A stretch of 64,000 nucleotides of DNA from Chrysomallon squamiferum (GCA_012295275.1 CM022678.1:15006459-15070458); one strand, 5' to 3'; shown: positions 42,020-56,562, counted from the first letter of the stretch. Notes: generated by a model from the sequence alone, not told the origin. Numbers and translations are program-made.

Positions 42020-42838
42020 AGGGTAAAAGGAGATTAATAATAATAATGATAATGATGATGATGATGATGATGATAATGATAATAATATAATATAATGATA
42101 ATGATGATGATAACGTTAATGATGATGATGATGATAATAATAATAATAGGAGCTGAAGCAGTATATATAGAAGCAGACGCAGTAGTAGTAGTAGCAGTTA
42201 TAGTAGTAGAATTAGTTGTAGCAGTAGTAATTGTAGTAGTAGTAATAGTAGAAGTAGCAGTAGTAGTGGTAGAAGTAGTGGTAGTAGTAGTGGTAGTAGT
42301 AATGTTAATAACCCGCTGTAGTAGTAACAGTAGTAGTAGTAGTAGGAGGAGAAGGAGGATAAGGAGGAGCGAGAGCAGTACTAGTAGTAGTAGCAGTAGC
42401 TGTTGTGGTAGTAATAGTAGTAGTAGTAATAAATAATGATAATGTTTATGTGTTTATATTTACACTTATAATTAAATGGGATGAACAGGGTATGTGTGAT
42501 TTTTTGAAGAAAACTGATTTAAAAAACTTACACAAGCATAATGTAGATATCTAAATAATTATATGATATAGATTTATTTATGTAGTTGTTACTCCTACTG
42601 TTATTACTACTGCTGCTACTACTACAACTAGTACTAATACTACTGCTGCTACTACTACAACTAGTACTAATACTACTGCTGCTACTACTACAACTAGTAC
42701 TAATACTACTGCTGTTGCTGTTGCTGCTACTAATACTAATATTAGTACTATTATTACGCTACTGCTACTACTACAATTATTACTAAAACTTTACTACTGC
42801 TACTACTGCTACTACTGCTACTACTGCTACTACTACTG

Positions 42839-42887
<49 letters not shown>

Positions 42888-42900
42888 CACTACAACGTTA
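42020..42900. repeat. Complex triplet-repeat tract (ATG/GTA, then CTA)
   Basis: Two compound tracts: ATG/ATA/GTA triplets at 42030-42440 and CTA/CTG triplets at 42590-42900. The latter holds three copies of a 36-base higher-order unit with ACAACTAGTACTAATACTAC. Open frames over them are artefacts. Confidence 0.9.
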
Positions 42901-43674
42901 TTATTATTTTCACTCAAGTTTAGTTTGATTCTTGAGGCGACTAGATTATTTCCCATTCAAAACTTATCAGTCCATAAAAAGAAATGTCGTTAAGTAATAA
43001 GAAACATAACAAACTATACAGATGTGTTATTAAATATTTATTTCGTTTAGTCCATTCATCAAAACGTAAAATCCAGTAAAATTACCATGCGTCTATAATT
43101 ACGTGTTCTGTAACATTTTTCACATATTTTGTGTTCTCCAGATTAAAATTAACCTTATCTTCGCAACCAAACACAATTGTCTGACAGTAGTGCTTGTATC
43201 ACGCTTAATTCATCTGGAGCACATACATTCTAAAGACTGAGTCGCCGCACACCATGTCTCTGAGTTCGACAGATACATTTTATTTACTAACTTCTGTACC
43301 ATTATGCGTTAGACTCAAAATAATGGACATAAATAACCAAATCACACACACACAAAACAGTTATGTAGGAAAGCATATGCATTCACATATACGCACGCAC
43401 AGATCTGCATAACTCACCCATACATACCCTACCGTTAAACATATACATACACTTCGACTACCTATATACATACACATATACACACACAGACACACTGATA
43501 CCGTTAAGTACATACATACATACACACAAATACACAGGTACCGTTAAACACATACATACACATGCACACACCTATTTACACACACATGAACCACAAACAC
43601 ATCCTTACATAAAGCACCGTCATAAACACAATCACAAAGGCCCGCACACATCAACAAACTAACACAATATCAAA

Positions 43675-44035
43675 ATCACACACACACAAACATACACATA
43701 CACACACAAACACATACACACACAAACACACACACATACACACACACAAACACACACAAATACACACACACATACACACAAACACACACACAAACACACA
43801 TACACACACACAAACATACATATACACACACAAACACACACACATTCACACAAACACACACACACATTCACACAAATACACACACATTCAAACAAACACA
43901 CACACACATTCACACAAATACACACACATTCAAACAAACACACACAAACACACACACACAAATACACACACAAATACACACACATTCAAACAAACACACA
44001 CAAACACACACACACAAATACACACACACTCACAT
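43675..44035. repeat. (CA)n-rich compound microsatellite
   Basis: About 360 bases of CACACA interrupted by AAA, TAC and TTC steps, with a higher-order pattern near 43850-44030 (ACACATTCAAACAAACACAC repeated). Cys/Val frames on the minus strand are artefacts. Confidence 0.9.
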
Positions 44036-44039
44036 TGAT

Positions 44040-45040
44040 ATTAACAAACGAATAAGAATTAATTTAAGAAATGATTAAACATTTAAGAAAGATATTTTTA
44101 TTTTTTTCACGGAGTTATAAATAATTATATTTTCCTGATGAATTTTTTTCTTCTTTTTTTCAACTCCGTCTTCACAGAGAAAATATGCAACAGATATCTT
44201 AATTGAAATAGCACCCATTTTCTCAATTTTGGATCCGCCCTAATAACTGACAGAAGTTTAACTAATTTGTAATTTAAATAATTTTAAAAAATAAAATAAA
44301 ATGGCCCGAATTACTTTAAGAGAACACACAATATGTGCGTTTTTATATATTGTTAATTAACATTTGAAAGCAAACGTGTCATTCGTTTTATAAGATCCTA
44401 CATGTACTGCAAATAAACCAGCAAATACATTGAGTTACAGTGGATTTTGATCTTTAATCTTTACAGTCAGGTAGTTGATAAGAAAATGAGCGACACCTGG
44501 GCACTACAGTCAGCAGAGGTTACACTTCGATCTGGTACGTGCAGCCCGCGACGTCACTCGCATATTTAGACTCATTTTCTGACGTCTGCTATGAATAAAA
44601 ACTGAGCTATAAATTTATCGTCTGCATTTTCCAGAGAGCGGCGTGACACAGCGCACGTTTCTACATCCGCATAAAGATATAATTACAACATTAAAACAAA
44701 AATGACTGACAGAAAATGGTTTGAGGGAGGAGATTCAGAGAAGCGTTATTAATGCGCATGATATATAACAACGCATACATATACTGTAATAAAGTAATCT
44801 TTTTTTTTTTTTTTTTTTTTACAGTGTGACAAGCATACCTACAGTATTATTTTAAGCTCACAGAGTTAATTTAAACATACGCCAGGTCGGGTCTGGACAT
44901 GTTTAGAATTGTAACAATATTATTTACCCTGAGGCAGTACTGCAACCACACGAGCAAAAAATATACACTCAGTTAAATGAAAGTTACAGGTCGATGACTT
45001 ATATAAATACTGATTGTTTTAATAATACAACGTTTAAGTA

Positions 45041-45083
<43 letters not shown>

Positions 45084-46030
45084 CATAATTATAAAAAAAA
45101 ATTAGCAGTTAAAAAAGATACGGTTACGTTTTAATTCCCGCCCACAAAAAATAACTCCACCAAAGACGACAACAACAAATAAATAAATAAATAACCATTC
45201 TGTTACAGTTCTATGAGGATTTTTGTTTTAATTCAGTTGTTTGTTTTTTTTATCGATGTTGCATAATGAATAATGAGGACAACCTACACAAGCTGCTAAT
45301 AGGCTAAATTAAAAAACAAACAAAAAAACCAGCAGTAATATTAATTTCTGTTGAAACTATCTCATATCGACAGTATTTTATTTTCGTTTGTTGTGGAAGC
45401 TTATTCATTCCTAAATATTCTGAAGATTTAAAAAAATATTACTGTTATTTTTAAAGCCATTCAGAACGAGAAACGGGAAGGACATATTTCACAACAGACC
45501 GGCTTTTTTTCTTTTCAGTTCTTTTTCCTTTTATTTATTTATAGCTGTAAAAATGTGACGTGCGAAAAACGCGGTGTAACTGCAACCTCTGTGACCTTGA
45601 ACTTAAACCTTACAATCCCAGTCTTAGATCAATAAAGCGTCTTTGACATTCAGTAATTTCAGTCTTATTTTGTGTTCGGGTTCGGAAGCCGGAGGTCAGT
45701 CTACCGTATGGTTTTAGTTATTTGCTTTTTTATATAAAAAAACTTATATCACAGTAAAAAAAAATGTTTTTCTTTCTTTTATTTGCAATAATGGAGCACA
45801 CAATTTCAGCGGTAGATTCTGATAGATAAAGATCTATCCTCGTCAAATAAAACTCTTTACGAACAGCTTTACGAAAATGTATTATAAAAGTAAAATATAA
45901 ATTACTTTTATATTGTAATTTTATAATTAATTAAAACCAAACCAACACAAAATCTAGCAAGCAGAAACAAATATGATTAAATTGAAACAAAATCGAGTAA
46001 TACTTTTTCTTTTCTTTATTATTTATATTT
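44040..46030. other. No gene supported
   Basis: Unique AT-rich sequence with a (GT)n tract at about 45041-45080. CRE-like strings lie at about 44550 (GACGTCAC) and 44580 (TGACGTCT), and a nuclear-receptor half-site TCAAGGTCA (minus strand) near 45590. These may mark a distal regulatory region but are unsupported. Confidence 0.3.
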
Positions 46031-46032
46031 AG

Positions 46033-46147
46033 AAAATCTATCACAGATGCAGCACAACTAAGGAAACTGGTATATTACACATTCTTCATCACAGGTACTG
46101 ATTCAGAATACTCGACCGAGATCATGTACAGTTCTTATGAAGGTTAA
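46033..46147 (+). other. Exon-like segment, plus strand, unassigned
   Basis: After a pyrimidine-rich acceptor (TTATATTTAG) the frame reads KSITDAAQLRKLVYYTFFIT then GTDSEYSTEIMYSSYEG and a stop. Amino-acid composition is protein-like, but no upstream partner exon or family is recognised. Could be a chance frame. Confidence 0.2.
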
Positions 46148-46888
46148 AACATATATAAATAAATAACATTTGTAGGACTTATTTTGGAGGACAGTATAGT
46201 TTTGTTGGTTTCTGGGATGTCACTCAGACAGAATATAAAATAAGTAAACACATCAGTTTGTGAAAAATAAATAAATAATAAATAAATAAACTTAATATTT
46301 TCTGGTGCATGCAAATATATTAATTACTTTATCAAAACAGATTTATTAATTATCAGAAAACAAGAAAAATAAAAAGATAAATAAAATATTAAAAATAACA
46401 ATAATAAAAAAAAGTAAATAAATAAATAAAAATAATGGTAATAATAAAATAAAATAAAAATAATAAAATAACATATAGCAGCTGTAATTTTGATAATAAT
46501 ACTAACACCGAATTTTTTTTTTTTTATAAAACGTTTAACGATGGCGGAATTTACAGTTCTTTTTATTTTCAGTAATGTCTTTATTTTCCCTCTTTATATT
46601 CATGTATCTTTCATGTTTATTCTTCTTAGTGTTGACAGCTTGTACCAGATATTGATTTCATTGTCAGCTTACTCGAAAAACACAGACTGACTTGATTTGA
46701 CTGCAGCCATTTGCAATATCGGCTAATGTCGTTATTCCTCCAATACCATGACAACCATCGTCTGCTAACAAACCGTCATTGCTTTCATAATCGTCAAGTA
46801 GCTTTGACCATTGAAGAAAATTTCAGACCTTTGACCTAACTTTTCCGGTTGTAACATAACATCAATGCCCTGTGACGTGGTAGAGTGT

Positions 46889-47418
46889 TCATATAGGTAG
46901 ACACTGGCAGGTTAGGTAGTACAAATGTATCGAGTTGCATGCTAATCCCGCCAGCGTCATCAGAGCACTAAGTCCGTGGCAACGTCTGAACATGCGATAC
47001 GCCGCATTGTATGCCTTGTCCTTTTTCAGCTCTGTTACGTCTGCGTAGCCGACTACGTCACTCAAACCAGCCTCTACCTCCAGCTGAAACGTTTTCACCA
47101 TCGCTTTCACAATGAGAGGAGATAAAATGAGAGAGTTCGTAGCAGCAGTGAGAAAACCCGTCGTCAAAGCGATCACCTGAAAAATTAAATAACCCATTTA
47201 TATATTACAAATTTACTTTTGTTAAGAATTGTTGAGGTATCGTCAAGATAAGTACTTTAAAAACTAATATTTACTTTAAAAAAATATATTTCAATTCTTG
47301 TTGCTGTTGTAGTGGTTTTTCTTTTTATTTATTTATTTATTTATTTAACTGCTATTTACGTCAGTTGTAAATGATATATATATATATATCATTTACAACT
47401 GAAAGAAATAATAGCAGT

Positions 47419-47479
<61 letters not shown>

Positions 47480-47792
47480 TGCAAAATGTTATTACAATTC
47501 TAACAAATGTACCTCTAAAGTGTGAGCTGTTTGCCAAGATTCCATTGGATGTTGAAAAACGAAGGACCCTAGCTGTACGGATGACGTCACGAGACTCCAT
47601 AAAAAGAACATAGGGAACAGACGACTTTGGACCTTACCAAACATATGTCTGGGCAAACTGTAGAACATTGTCAATCCTGAAACAAAACGTATATCAGCAA
47701 GTTTATTAAATATAGCGATCGCCTAACATTCATATTAAAAGTGAAAAATACGCAGATCAAGAATAATAAAATTGTTCTGCAATTATTATTAC

Positions 47793-47854
<62 letters not shown>

Positions 47855-48898
47855 TGCTGTTGTTGGTTTGGTTTGTTTTTTGTAATTTTTTGTTTTGTTT
47901 TTATTTGGCTTATTATTTTTCATATTGTGGTACTTAAAAAACAAAACAATTAACGATGCAGATACGTTTTTCAAAGCTGACTTGCTAGAAAGAACAGTAA
48001 ACTATTTTACCTGCTACTAGAGTTACCCAGAGTTGCGCCCCGTAATTTGCAGCCCAGCTACCCAGATGAACTAGACTGACGAACGTGGACTGTCCTTCAA
48101 CTTTTCGTCCTCCAGGAAACAGCATGAAGGTGAACAGGATAATTATAACCATCACCGAGAAATACTGGAACTGAGTCACTCTGAAATAAACACAGATTGT
48201 ATTAATATACACAAAATAATATCAAAAATGAAGAAAATTAAAATAATAATTAATGGTTCATTCCCATTTCTTCTTCTTCTTCTTATTATTATCCTTTTGT
48301 TTTTGTTCATTAAAATCAATTTTATTATTTATAGTTAAAAATAAATTATTACTTTTGATAAATTATATTAGCTTAGTGCAGGGAAATAAAAAAAATAATA
48401 ATAATAAAAAAAAAAAAAAAAAGAGAAAAAACGTTTATGATAAGCATAATTGCTAATTTGGCACTGTTCTCTCAGTATTATAATCAATATTTAAACATTA
48501 CTAATCAGTAATATTTAAAATCATTTATTGGTTTCCTTCGGTTATCTTTGAAAATTTTGAAACGTATTTGTAGCCTTACCCCATAAACTCGCACACCGAC
48601 CAACTACAGCCAAATAGCTAAAATTTTAATTATGAATTTGGATTTCTTTTGAAATATTAACATATAAGAGAATAATATATTTCTTGAACTCTTCTGACAA
48701 ATATGTCTGATGTAATTACAAAAGCCGAACAAAGGTGAATATGACGTAACTGCAGCCTAAACCTGTGTTCAGCAGCGCCCTCCATACACCTGTTCACACT
48801 TTGCACGTAGTAATCAGGGCCACGCCTTACCTGCCATGGGCGTGGTACTTTTAATATCACGCAGGTGAACATCTGTTTCGTATTTATTTCGTGATAAT

Positions 48899-48937
<39 letters not shown>

Positions 48938-49356
48938 AATAATAATAAAGCCAGCTAAAAATAAAGGATACATTTGATCTTTTTTCTTTCATTTGACCGT
49001 TTGCAGGTAACATTTATTTTTCTAAATTTTGATCAGTGATTTGAACAGCTATTTATTCTTTAAAAATGTGTAACAGTCTCTCAACACTGCATAAGGTTTC
49101 ACGCGTGTTGATTGAAAAATTGTTCGTTGGTGTGTGTGAGAGAATGTGCCTGCGTGTGCGCGCGAATACTGTGAGTTTGGTTTTCAAAACAGTTTATTCT
49201 TGTTTAGAAAACTGAGGTAACATTAAAATGTGTAATGTAAGAACAAAGCTGTGTATATTTAATGTACAGTATTGGTTTTGAATTGTTAATAAAGTTTCTG
49301 AAATACTTTTATTTTTCTAAAAAAAAAAAAAATAACTAAATAAAAAAATAAATTAG

Positions 49357-49388
<32 letters not shown>

Positions 49389-49689
49389 AGAACTGTTATA
49401 AAATGTAATCGTCCAAAATTTACGAATTATAAATTTAATCCTAGATTTTAGCTTTGGTTTATTTTCCAGAAAAAAAAAAAAAGAGAAAAAAAAAGATGAA
49501 CTGCTTCCGTTTTCAGTGCCGTTATTTTATTTACTTTTTCACCTAATACGAACCATACTACCACAAAACCACAAATACCACAAGTGTGACTGTGAAAAAA
49601 AATGAATAACAGTAGTTTTAAAATTAATATAAATTATAGACGATTATAAATAATATTTCTAATAAATAAATAAACAAATAAATAAATGA

Positions 49690-49721
<32 letters not shown>

Positions 49722-49769
49722 ATATCGTGAAAGGAAAGTGACATACCTTATCGTGTCCATTTTCGCCAT
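46889..49769 (-). CDS. TMEM205: TMEM205-like membrane protein, complete four-exon gene
   Basis: Four exons give a 214-residue protein. Exon 1 is 49747-49769 (MAKMDTI, phase 2 out, donor GTATGT), exon 2 48011-48180, exon 3 47513-47676, exon 4 46889-47176. All introns are GT-AG and phases agree. Hydrophobic segments lie near residues 14-30, 43-66, 85-105 and 120-142, with another near 195-210. Diagnostic family strings are ANYGAQLWVTLVAG, SLPRHMFGKVQSRLFPMFF and RRCHGLSALMTLAG, matching the vertebrate TMEM205 motifs (WGMQMWVTFVSG, SLPRHTFGLVQSKLFP, RYHGLSSL). Vertebrate TMEM205 is an endosomal/secretory multi-pass protein linked to platinum resistance; the biochemical role is unknown. Length fits the family (about 190-220). 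Intron 1 has a CAA tract, intron 3 a hairpin and a TA repeat. Confidence 0.9.
47343..47423. repeat. Long hairpin in TMEM205 intron 3
   Basis: An 81-base near-palindrome. The left arm starts ATTTAACTGCTATTTACGTC, the centre is a TA run, and the right arm ends AATAATAGCAGTTAAAT. It may be a tiny foldback element. A (TA)n tract follows at 47424-47475. Confidence 0.75.
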
Positions 49770-49841
49770 TGCTTTGTAAGAAATTATTATATGAAGAATT
49801 TTCTAGTTTTACAGTCAAACTGACGGCTTATGTTAGCATCA

Positions 49842-50026
49842 CCCACGTGCTGTTGGTATATATAGATCCAATTTTCGTCACAAAATAATCTTATTGGTTC
49901 TCGCAGTCACGTGACCTGCTCAGCTTATAACGCAGAACGAGATTGCGTAAAGGTCGCCGTGCCTTTGAACGTGAGCAAACCGAATTTTATTAAGCTGCCC
50001 GGAAAGCTTTGTGGCGTTCTCATTGG
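49842..50026 (-). promoter_or_regulatory. TMEM205 promoter: TATA, CCAAT and E-box elements
   Basis: Reading upstream from the ATG at 49769: a CACGTG E-box (49844-49849), a TATATATA box (49857-49864), an inverted CCAAT (49893-49897), the palindrome GTCACGTGAC (49906-49915), and a second inverted CCAAT (50022-50026). A TATA box at this position predicts a start near 49830 and a 5' UTR of about 60 bases. Local GC is higher than the surroundings. Spacing is textbook-like; no expression evidence is available. Confidence 0.5.
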
Positions 50027-51193
50027 TTAATTCATTATCGGCGTATCGGAAGACGCGCTGTCAATAGGAAAAACGCTATCTCGAAAGATAATGACGTAGG
50101 TTTTAAGGATGGAAAAGATTTTGCTAGAATGAAGGGTTTATCGTCCCAGTTTGTTTACTAGGCTAAAATAATTGATGTCAACATCAACAATAACGTAAAT
50201 CATAGTAAAGAAAATATTTACTTCTATACAACTACTACTAGCACTATTCTACCTACCACTATTAGTATTACTACTACTACTACTACTACCTCAACTACTA
50301 TAAGACTTTTAAAATTTCACTACTGCTAATACAACTACTATTACTATTACTACTACAACTATTACTGATACTACCGTGATTTGTTTCAAAATTTGATTCA
50401 ATTTTTTAAAATTTTAACGCCTTCTGCTTGTCTATCCGTCCATCTATCTGTTAACATTTTTAATATTTTTTCTACATTTATTTTTTAAAAGTGTTATAAA
50501 CATAATTTTTGCTCATATAGAAATAAAAACAAGACAAAGTAAGAAAAAAGTAATAATAATAAAAAACAAAAACAAAAAAGAAACAAAAAAAGAAAAGAAA
50601 AAGAAACAAACAAATAAATTTAAAAAAAAAAAGAAAAAGAAAAAAGAAAAAGAAAAGAAACAAAAAAGGAAACAAATAAATTAAAAAAGGAAAAAGAAAA
50701 AAATTAGAAAAAAACATTACGGATCCAATCCCAAAGAGTTCTAGGAATGCAGGCTCGGAAACCCAACCTGCTGGACATAAACTGTAAACAGACAGATTTA
50801 GTTACATACTTATTTTATTTAATAATTGTAGATTACATAATATATCGAGTGACTGCTTTAGTACACGTCACATCACAATATGGTGCGTGTATACTGTTAC
50901 ATACTGCTTTTTATTCACCGAGATATCTATAGAGCACACCGAGCATGATTGTAAAATAAAAACAGTAATTCAGTCACAGTGGTAATACTGTTAACAGCTG
51001 CAACAGTAATAGCGGTATTGTCACTGACTGCAGAGAATATTATATTTCCTTTATTCAGGTAAAAAGAGTGCAGTAATTAATTGGCGGTAAAATGATCGTC
51101 TGCATTTTCTGTTTTAATGATTGACTGGCAGATGTCAGTGCATACGCATGCATCTGGGCTATGCGTTTGAAAATGTGCAATTATTTTTGTAAA

Positions 51194-51344
51194 ATGGACT
51201 CTGCTTTGCGAGTTTGCATGAAGAGCTCGCGCGAGAAGGTGAGAAAGTGTTCAAATGCGCGAGACTCCCGCGAATAGCGACAGACGTGAAAGAATGTCAT
51301 GTTCAGTTTTGATAACCTTTATCAGCGTACTGGAATTTCACAAT
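51194..51344 (+). other. Candidate first-exon region, plus strand
   Basis: GC-rich island with two possible start exons. ATG at 51194 opens MDSALRVCMKSSREK, ending at donor GTGAGA (phase 0). A second ATG near 51295 opens MSCSVLITFISVLEFHN, ending at donor GTAAGT (phase 0), a signal-peptide-like string. They are mutually exclusive alternatives or chance; no phase-matched downstream exon was found. Confidence 0.18.
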
Positions 51345-51650
51345 GTAAGTTTACTCAAATATTTGTTGATTTAGAACAGTGTCATCTAAAATTTGTGAAA
51401 ATATAAAAGCAAAACATTTAATATGAAATGTTAAAAATGAGTAGACGTTAAAAATTCAAGTTATTATTAGCAACTGATAGAGACATTGATAAAAGGATAT
51501 TAGAAACTTGAATATATTAAAAATATTGAGAAATGGAATATTAGAAATCAAGAGGAATGCTGTTAAATAAAACATCAGAATACAGATAATGCAATATTAG
51601 AATATTGAAAAATTGCAGAAATATGTAGAAATGATTGTAATAACAAATGT

Positions 51651-51724
<74 letters not shown>

Positions 51725-52520
51725 CTAATAATGAAATAATTTTGTCGCAAATGATCACGTATCAAAACGTCTGATTACGTCATATTTAAAAATAGTTTAA
51801 AATGATGAACGAATGATTGCATGCGATAACTGAATACCGAATGCCGTCTGAAAGCTGAATAAATGTTTGGTACACGACACTCAAATATCAATTTACTATT
51901 AACATAAGAAAGTTGGTTAGAGAATGATTTGTAAGAGAGAGGAAGTCTCCGGTGTCGTGTGAAGTGTTTGGTCAAGCGTTTTCACCAAGCAGACGACCAC
52001 TCTGGGATTGGCGGCAATCTGATAACCACTGACATGACATGAATCACGCACGTCTTAATTTTACAATAAATTTAGTCACATTTACACGTGGTTCTAGATG
52101 AAATAAATCTCGCTTCTTTTTTTTTTTAACACTTTATGTCCACCTTTCTTTTTTTCTTTTTTTTTTTATTCTCTATCTGACCAAAGGTAGGAGAGGATCT
52201 AAGTGCATTTTGTAAAGAAGAAAAAAAAAAAAAAAAAAAAGTGTTAGGGGTGTTTCGAAAAGAAGATTTAAAAAAATAATAAGGTAGAAAAAATTAAAGT
52301 TGATGACTGAAAAACAAAACAGTCGGAATATAATTAAAAAATTAAATATACAAAACGTAAAAAGCGAAAAATTAGTAAAGTGATCTAATTAAATAAAGCA
52401 AATTACGTTTAAAATTGTCACGGAAAAGAATGGGATTTAATCATTATTATCATCGTCATCTTCATTTTTGTTGTTGTTGTTGTTGTTGTTGTTGTTCTTC
52501 TTCTTCTTCTTCTTCTTCTT

Positions 52521-52551
<31 letters not shown>

Positions 52552-52930
52552 TTATTATTATTATTATTAAACAGGTAAAATAAAATTAAAATAATAATTT
52601 TTATTACACATGCACACACAGACACACGCACAGTATCTGAAATGTGGAAAAAGCAGACGAGACTAGTATCAAATTTTTATTGTAAAATAATGTTCTAAGT
52701 TCATACGCATGTAGATCAACTTATGACCCAGTTTTCTGCACAGAGACGGTCATATTTCCGTGTACAATTACAGGTCAAGTACTTGTGTGAACTATTTTTA
52801 CCACAACTACGTCAGAATGTAGGTCATCTGCGTATCAGACACCTTGTACTACTTACAGCTTGACAAATTACACTTTCAGCAGGTTAGTCGTACGAGTGAA
52901 GTTAAAAATAATCTTATTATCTTGTTACAG

Positions 52931-53015
52931 AGCCGCTAAACACAGACCAGGGGGCAAAACTGTTGACCACTTTAAGGCAGAATTAAAAATGGATGTGAAC
53001 AAGAACATTAATTAA
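52931..53015 (+). other. Candidate terminal exon, plus strand
   Basis: After acceptor TCTTGTTACAG the frame reads AAKHRPGGKTVDHFKAEL then KMDVNKNIN and a stop, requiring a phase-2 upstream exon. The composition is protein-like. The HRPGGK string recalls tau/MAP repeats (HRPGGG) but lacks the third glycine; I do not assign it. Confidence 0.22.
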
Positions 53016-53203
53016 AATTGCACAAGTAACAAGGCTTTGAAAATTCATTAGCATGTGTTATCATTCCATGATGAAGATTTCATTTAATTTTAAACAATAC
53101 AAACATATTAGCCATGACCCACGACCACGCACTTTAATATTATCAAATAATAAGCTTTCAAGGGCAAAAGGCAAATATGAACAAATAAAAAATTAAAATA
53201 TAA

Positions 53204-53242
<39 letters not shown>

Positions 53243-54002
53243 GTAGTAAATACATTTATTATTAGATAATGCTAAGAAGGAGAGCAAAATGGCTACGGCA
53301 CAGTGCAAAGTGGGATAAATAACACTGATCAGAGAAAATCGCCCATGATTGCTTTAAAAATACGTCATCAGTCTGTTGCGTACAAATAATGTTCTAGTTC
53401 GTTGTAGACTAAGAAATGTTAATAAATTATATTTCTCTAGGGAGAAATAAACACTCGTTCGGAAAGGACCTTTTTGGACTTAATATCGTGCTAGAGTTCG
53501 ACCTTGGTAGACTGAAGAAAAAAAAAATATTTAAAAACAAATGTTTTAAATAAAAACTAAAGAAAAAAAAATGAAAATGACATCTGATAATTGAAAAACT
53601 TAAAGACCTTGGCCTGTGTTCGAGTTTCATGGAATGATGTCAGCATTGTTACATCTCACTTGTGGAATGAAGAACTTTGCCAAGGACACTCGACTTGAAG
53701 GTCGTTCTAAGTACACATATGATATAATCTGGGCGGATCCATTATGTCATGAAAGATGGGGTCATCAGTGAAATAAATTTATAATACCATTACATACACA
53801 CACACACACACGCACGCATATACGAAACTTGTGTAGATTTTTTCTTTTTAGAATCTATCAAATTGCCATATTATCAATGACGTCACAACATAAAAACTCG
53901 TCGCTCAGTATAGAACTATTATTATTATTATTATTATTATTATTACTGTTCAATTTTTTTGACTTTAAAAATAGAATCCCCATACACTAATATACACAAA
54001 TG

Positions 54003-54034
<32 letters not shown>

Positions 54035-54050
54035 AATAAACTAAATACAC

Positions 54051-54136
<86 letters not shown>

Positions 54137-55215
54137 CTAATTAGATCATTTCAAACTTAGAAACATCGTGATCTTCAAGATAGTTATATTTCCTTAAGCA
54201 CCTTATCGAAATAAATAATAGTAGTGGATTCTTTAAAAGCAAAGTCATCATTCAACACCAAAAATGAAATCTCCAGTTTTATTATTTCAGTAAATACAGA
54301 TTTTTCAATAAATACGCAAATCGAGTCGTGGCCATATTGGATTTTCTGTTTTTAATGAAAGCGGCTGATTGGTGACAGCTTAATGCACACGTGGATATCA
54401 AGTGAGAGATAAAAAAATAATAATAATAATAAAAAAAAAAAAAAAGGCTGAGAAAAAAAGAAAAGAAAAAGACATTTCAGTCAAAAACGAATAATTCTAA
54501 GTCTGTCAGATTTTTACGTTAACATACTCTGAGGAATTTGAGCTAACTGGAAATGACTGTTATGAAGCGCTGACGTCTGATTTTACAAGATTCCATGTTA
54601 ATTGAATTAGAGCGAGACCAGATGAAGTTCATTTCCAGTAATTTCTACAACGCAATTTCCGAGACGTCGTAAACGTTGATCAGTGTCAGTGTTTATCGAT
54701 CTGCAGTCTTCCACTCACTGATTTCAATCAAGTAACAGCGCTGATTTCGTGCAGGCAGTAAACTGTAAGACACGTGATTTCAGGGTACGAAGTTCGTGTC
54801 TTAGAAGTGATAATTGTATAAGCACTTTACGTGTCAAGCTAGCTTTGTTTATATGAATGTTTGTCTTACGTTTAATTAAAGGAGAAATTCTCCACAATAC
54901 AACGTAAATTTATTTTGTTTATTACGAAGAACCATAACTCTTCCTATTTTAGATTGATGAGTAATCTTCAGCATTTGTCTCCTCTTGAAATAAATAATTC
55001 TTTGCATAATAATAACAATAATAATAATAATAAGAAGAAGAAACAGAAGAAGAAGAAGAAGAAAATTTATTTATTAATTTATTTTAACTTTATCCCTTAG
55101 ATGTGTTTTAATACTTGCTATTTGATTACCTCTGGTTAATTCATCATTATTCTATATCATTATTATCATTATTATTATTGTTGTTGTTATTTTATTGTTG
55201 CTATTGCAATACATA

Positions 55216-55810
<595 letters not shown>

Positions 55811-56442
55811 TGATCTGGTAAAAATTAACATATTTCTAAAGCAGTGTGATCTTTATTAATACATTTACATTTTTTAAAATGCTTGTATTAGCAAGCTGCG
55901 TTTTGATAGTGATAACAAACAATGAAACTTATAAGTTATTGTGAGAGGATCACGTATACACTGCAGCACTTTCAACTGAACTGGCGCGTGACAGAAACGT
56001 GTTCCTAATTCAAAAGTAGCCAGTTCCAAAAATAGTCAGTGTTCCCTATTTACCGGATTTCTGGATTTTTCCGGATAAAGTTCCGGGACCAGTATAATTA
56101 TTTTTCATTTCACAGGATACAAACTTGTTTTAATCTAAATAATGAACACAGGAAACTTTTATGTTATCTGGAGTTGTTTCCCTTCATCATTTCGAGTTAA
56201 TGCCTTGCTTTAAGGTTAAGTATGTACTTTGTTTGTTTTGTTGTTGTTGTTTTTTTTTTTTGTTTTTTTTTTTATTACTCTTGGAATTGATGGCTGGAAT
56301 ACGGAGATATAAAACTACATCACACAGACTTTAATTAAATTTTAAATAAGTCAAGAAATTGAATTTTATTTCACTATTTTAATACTGAAGTACTGTTAAT
56401 GAAAATGTTACGATCACCAGTCATACTGTGTTGTGGTTGTTA

Positions 56443-56481
56443 TTATTATTTTTATTATTATTATTATTATTAGTAGTAGTA

Positions 56482-56532
<51 letters not shown>

Positions 56533-56562
56533 CTACTACACTACTACTACTACTACTACTAC

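Larger units (their letters stand above)
50100..54900. other. No firm gene; microsatellites and weak exon-like islands
   Basis: Contains (AG)n at 51653-51722, a TTG/TTC/TTA tract at 52467-52569, AAT at 53204-53241 and (AG)n at 54053-54134. Islands of higher GC lie at 51190-51345 and 52930-53015 and are listed separately. Nothing else reads as coding. Confidence 0.4.

Noticed and set aside
43651-43985. Cys/Val-rich frames resembling cysteine-rich peptides
   Set aside because: Produced by CA repeats; the periodicity follows the dinucleotide, not a cysteine framework.
48657-48880. Minus-strand frame in TMEM205 intron 1 (VRRGPDYYVQSVNRCMEGAA)
   Set aside because: Slightly GC-rich but has no good acceptor/donor pair, and the TMEM205 exons join perfectly without it.
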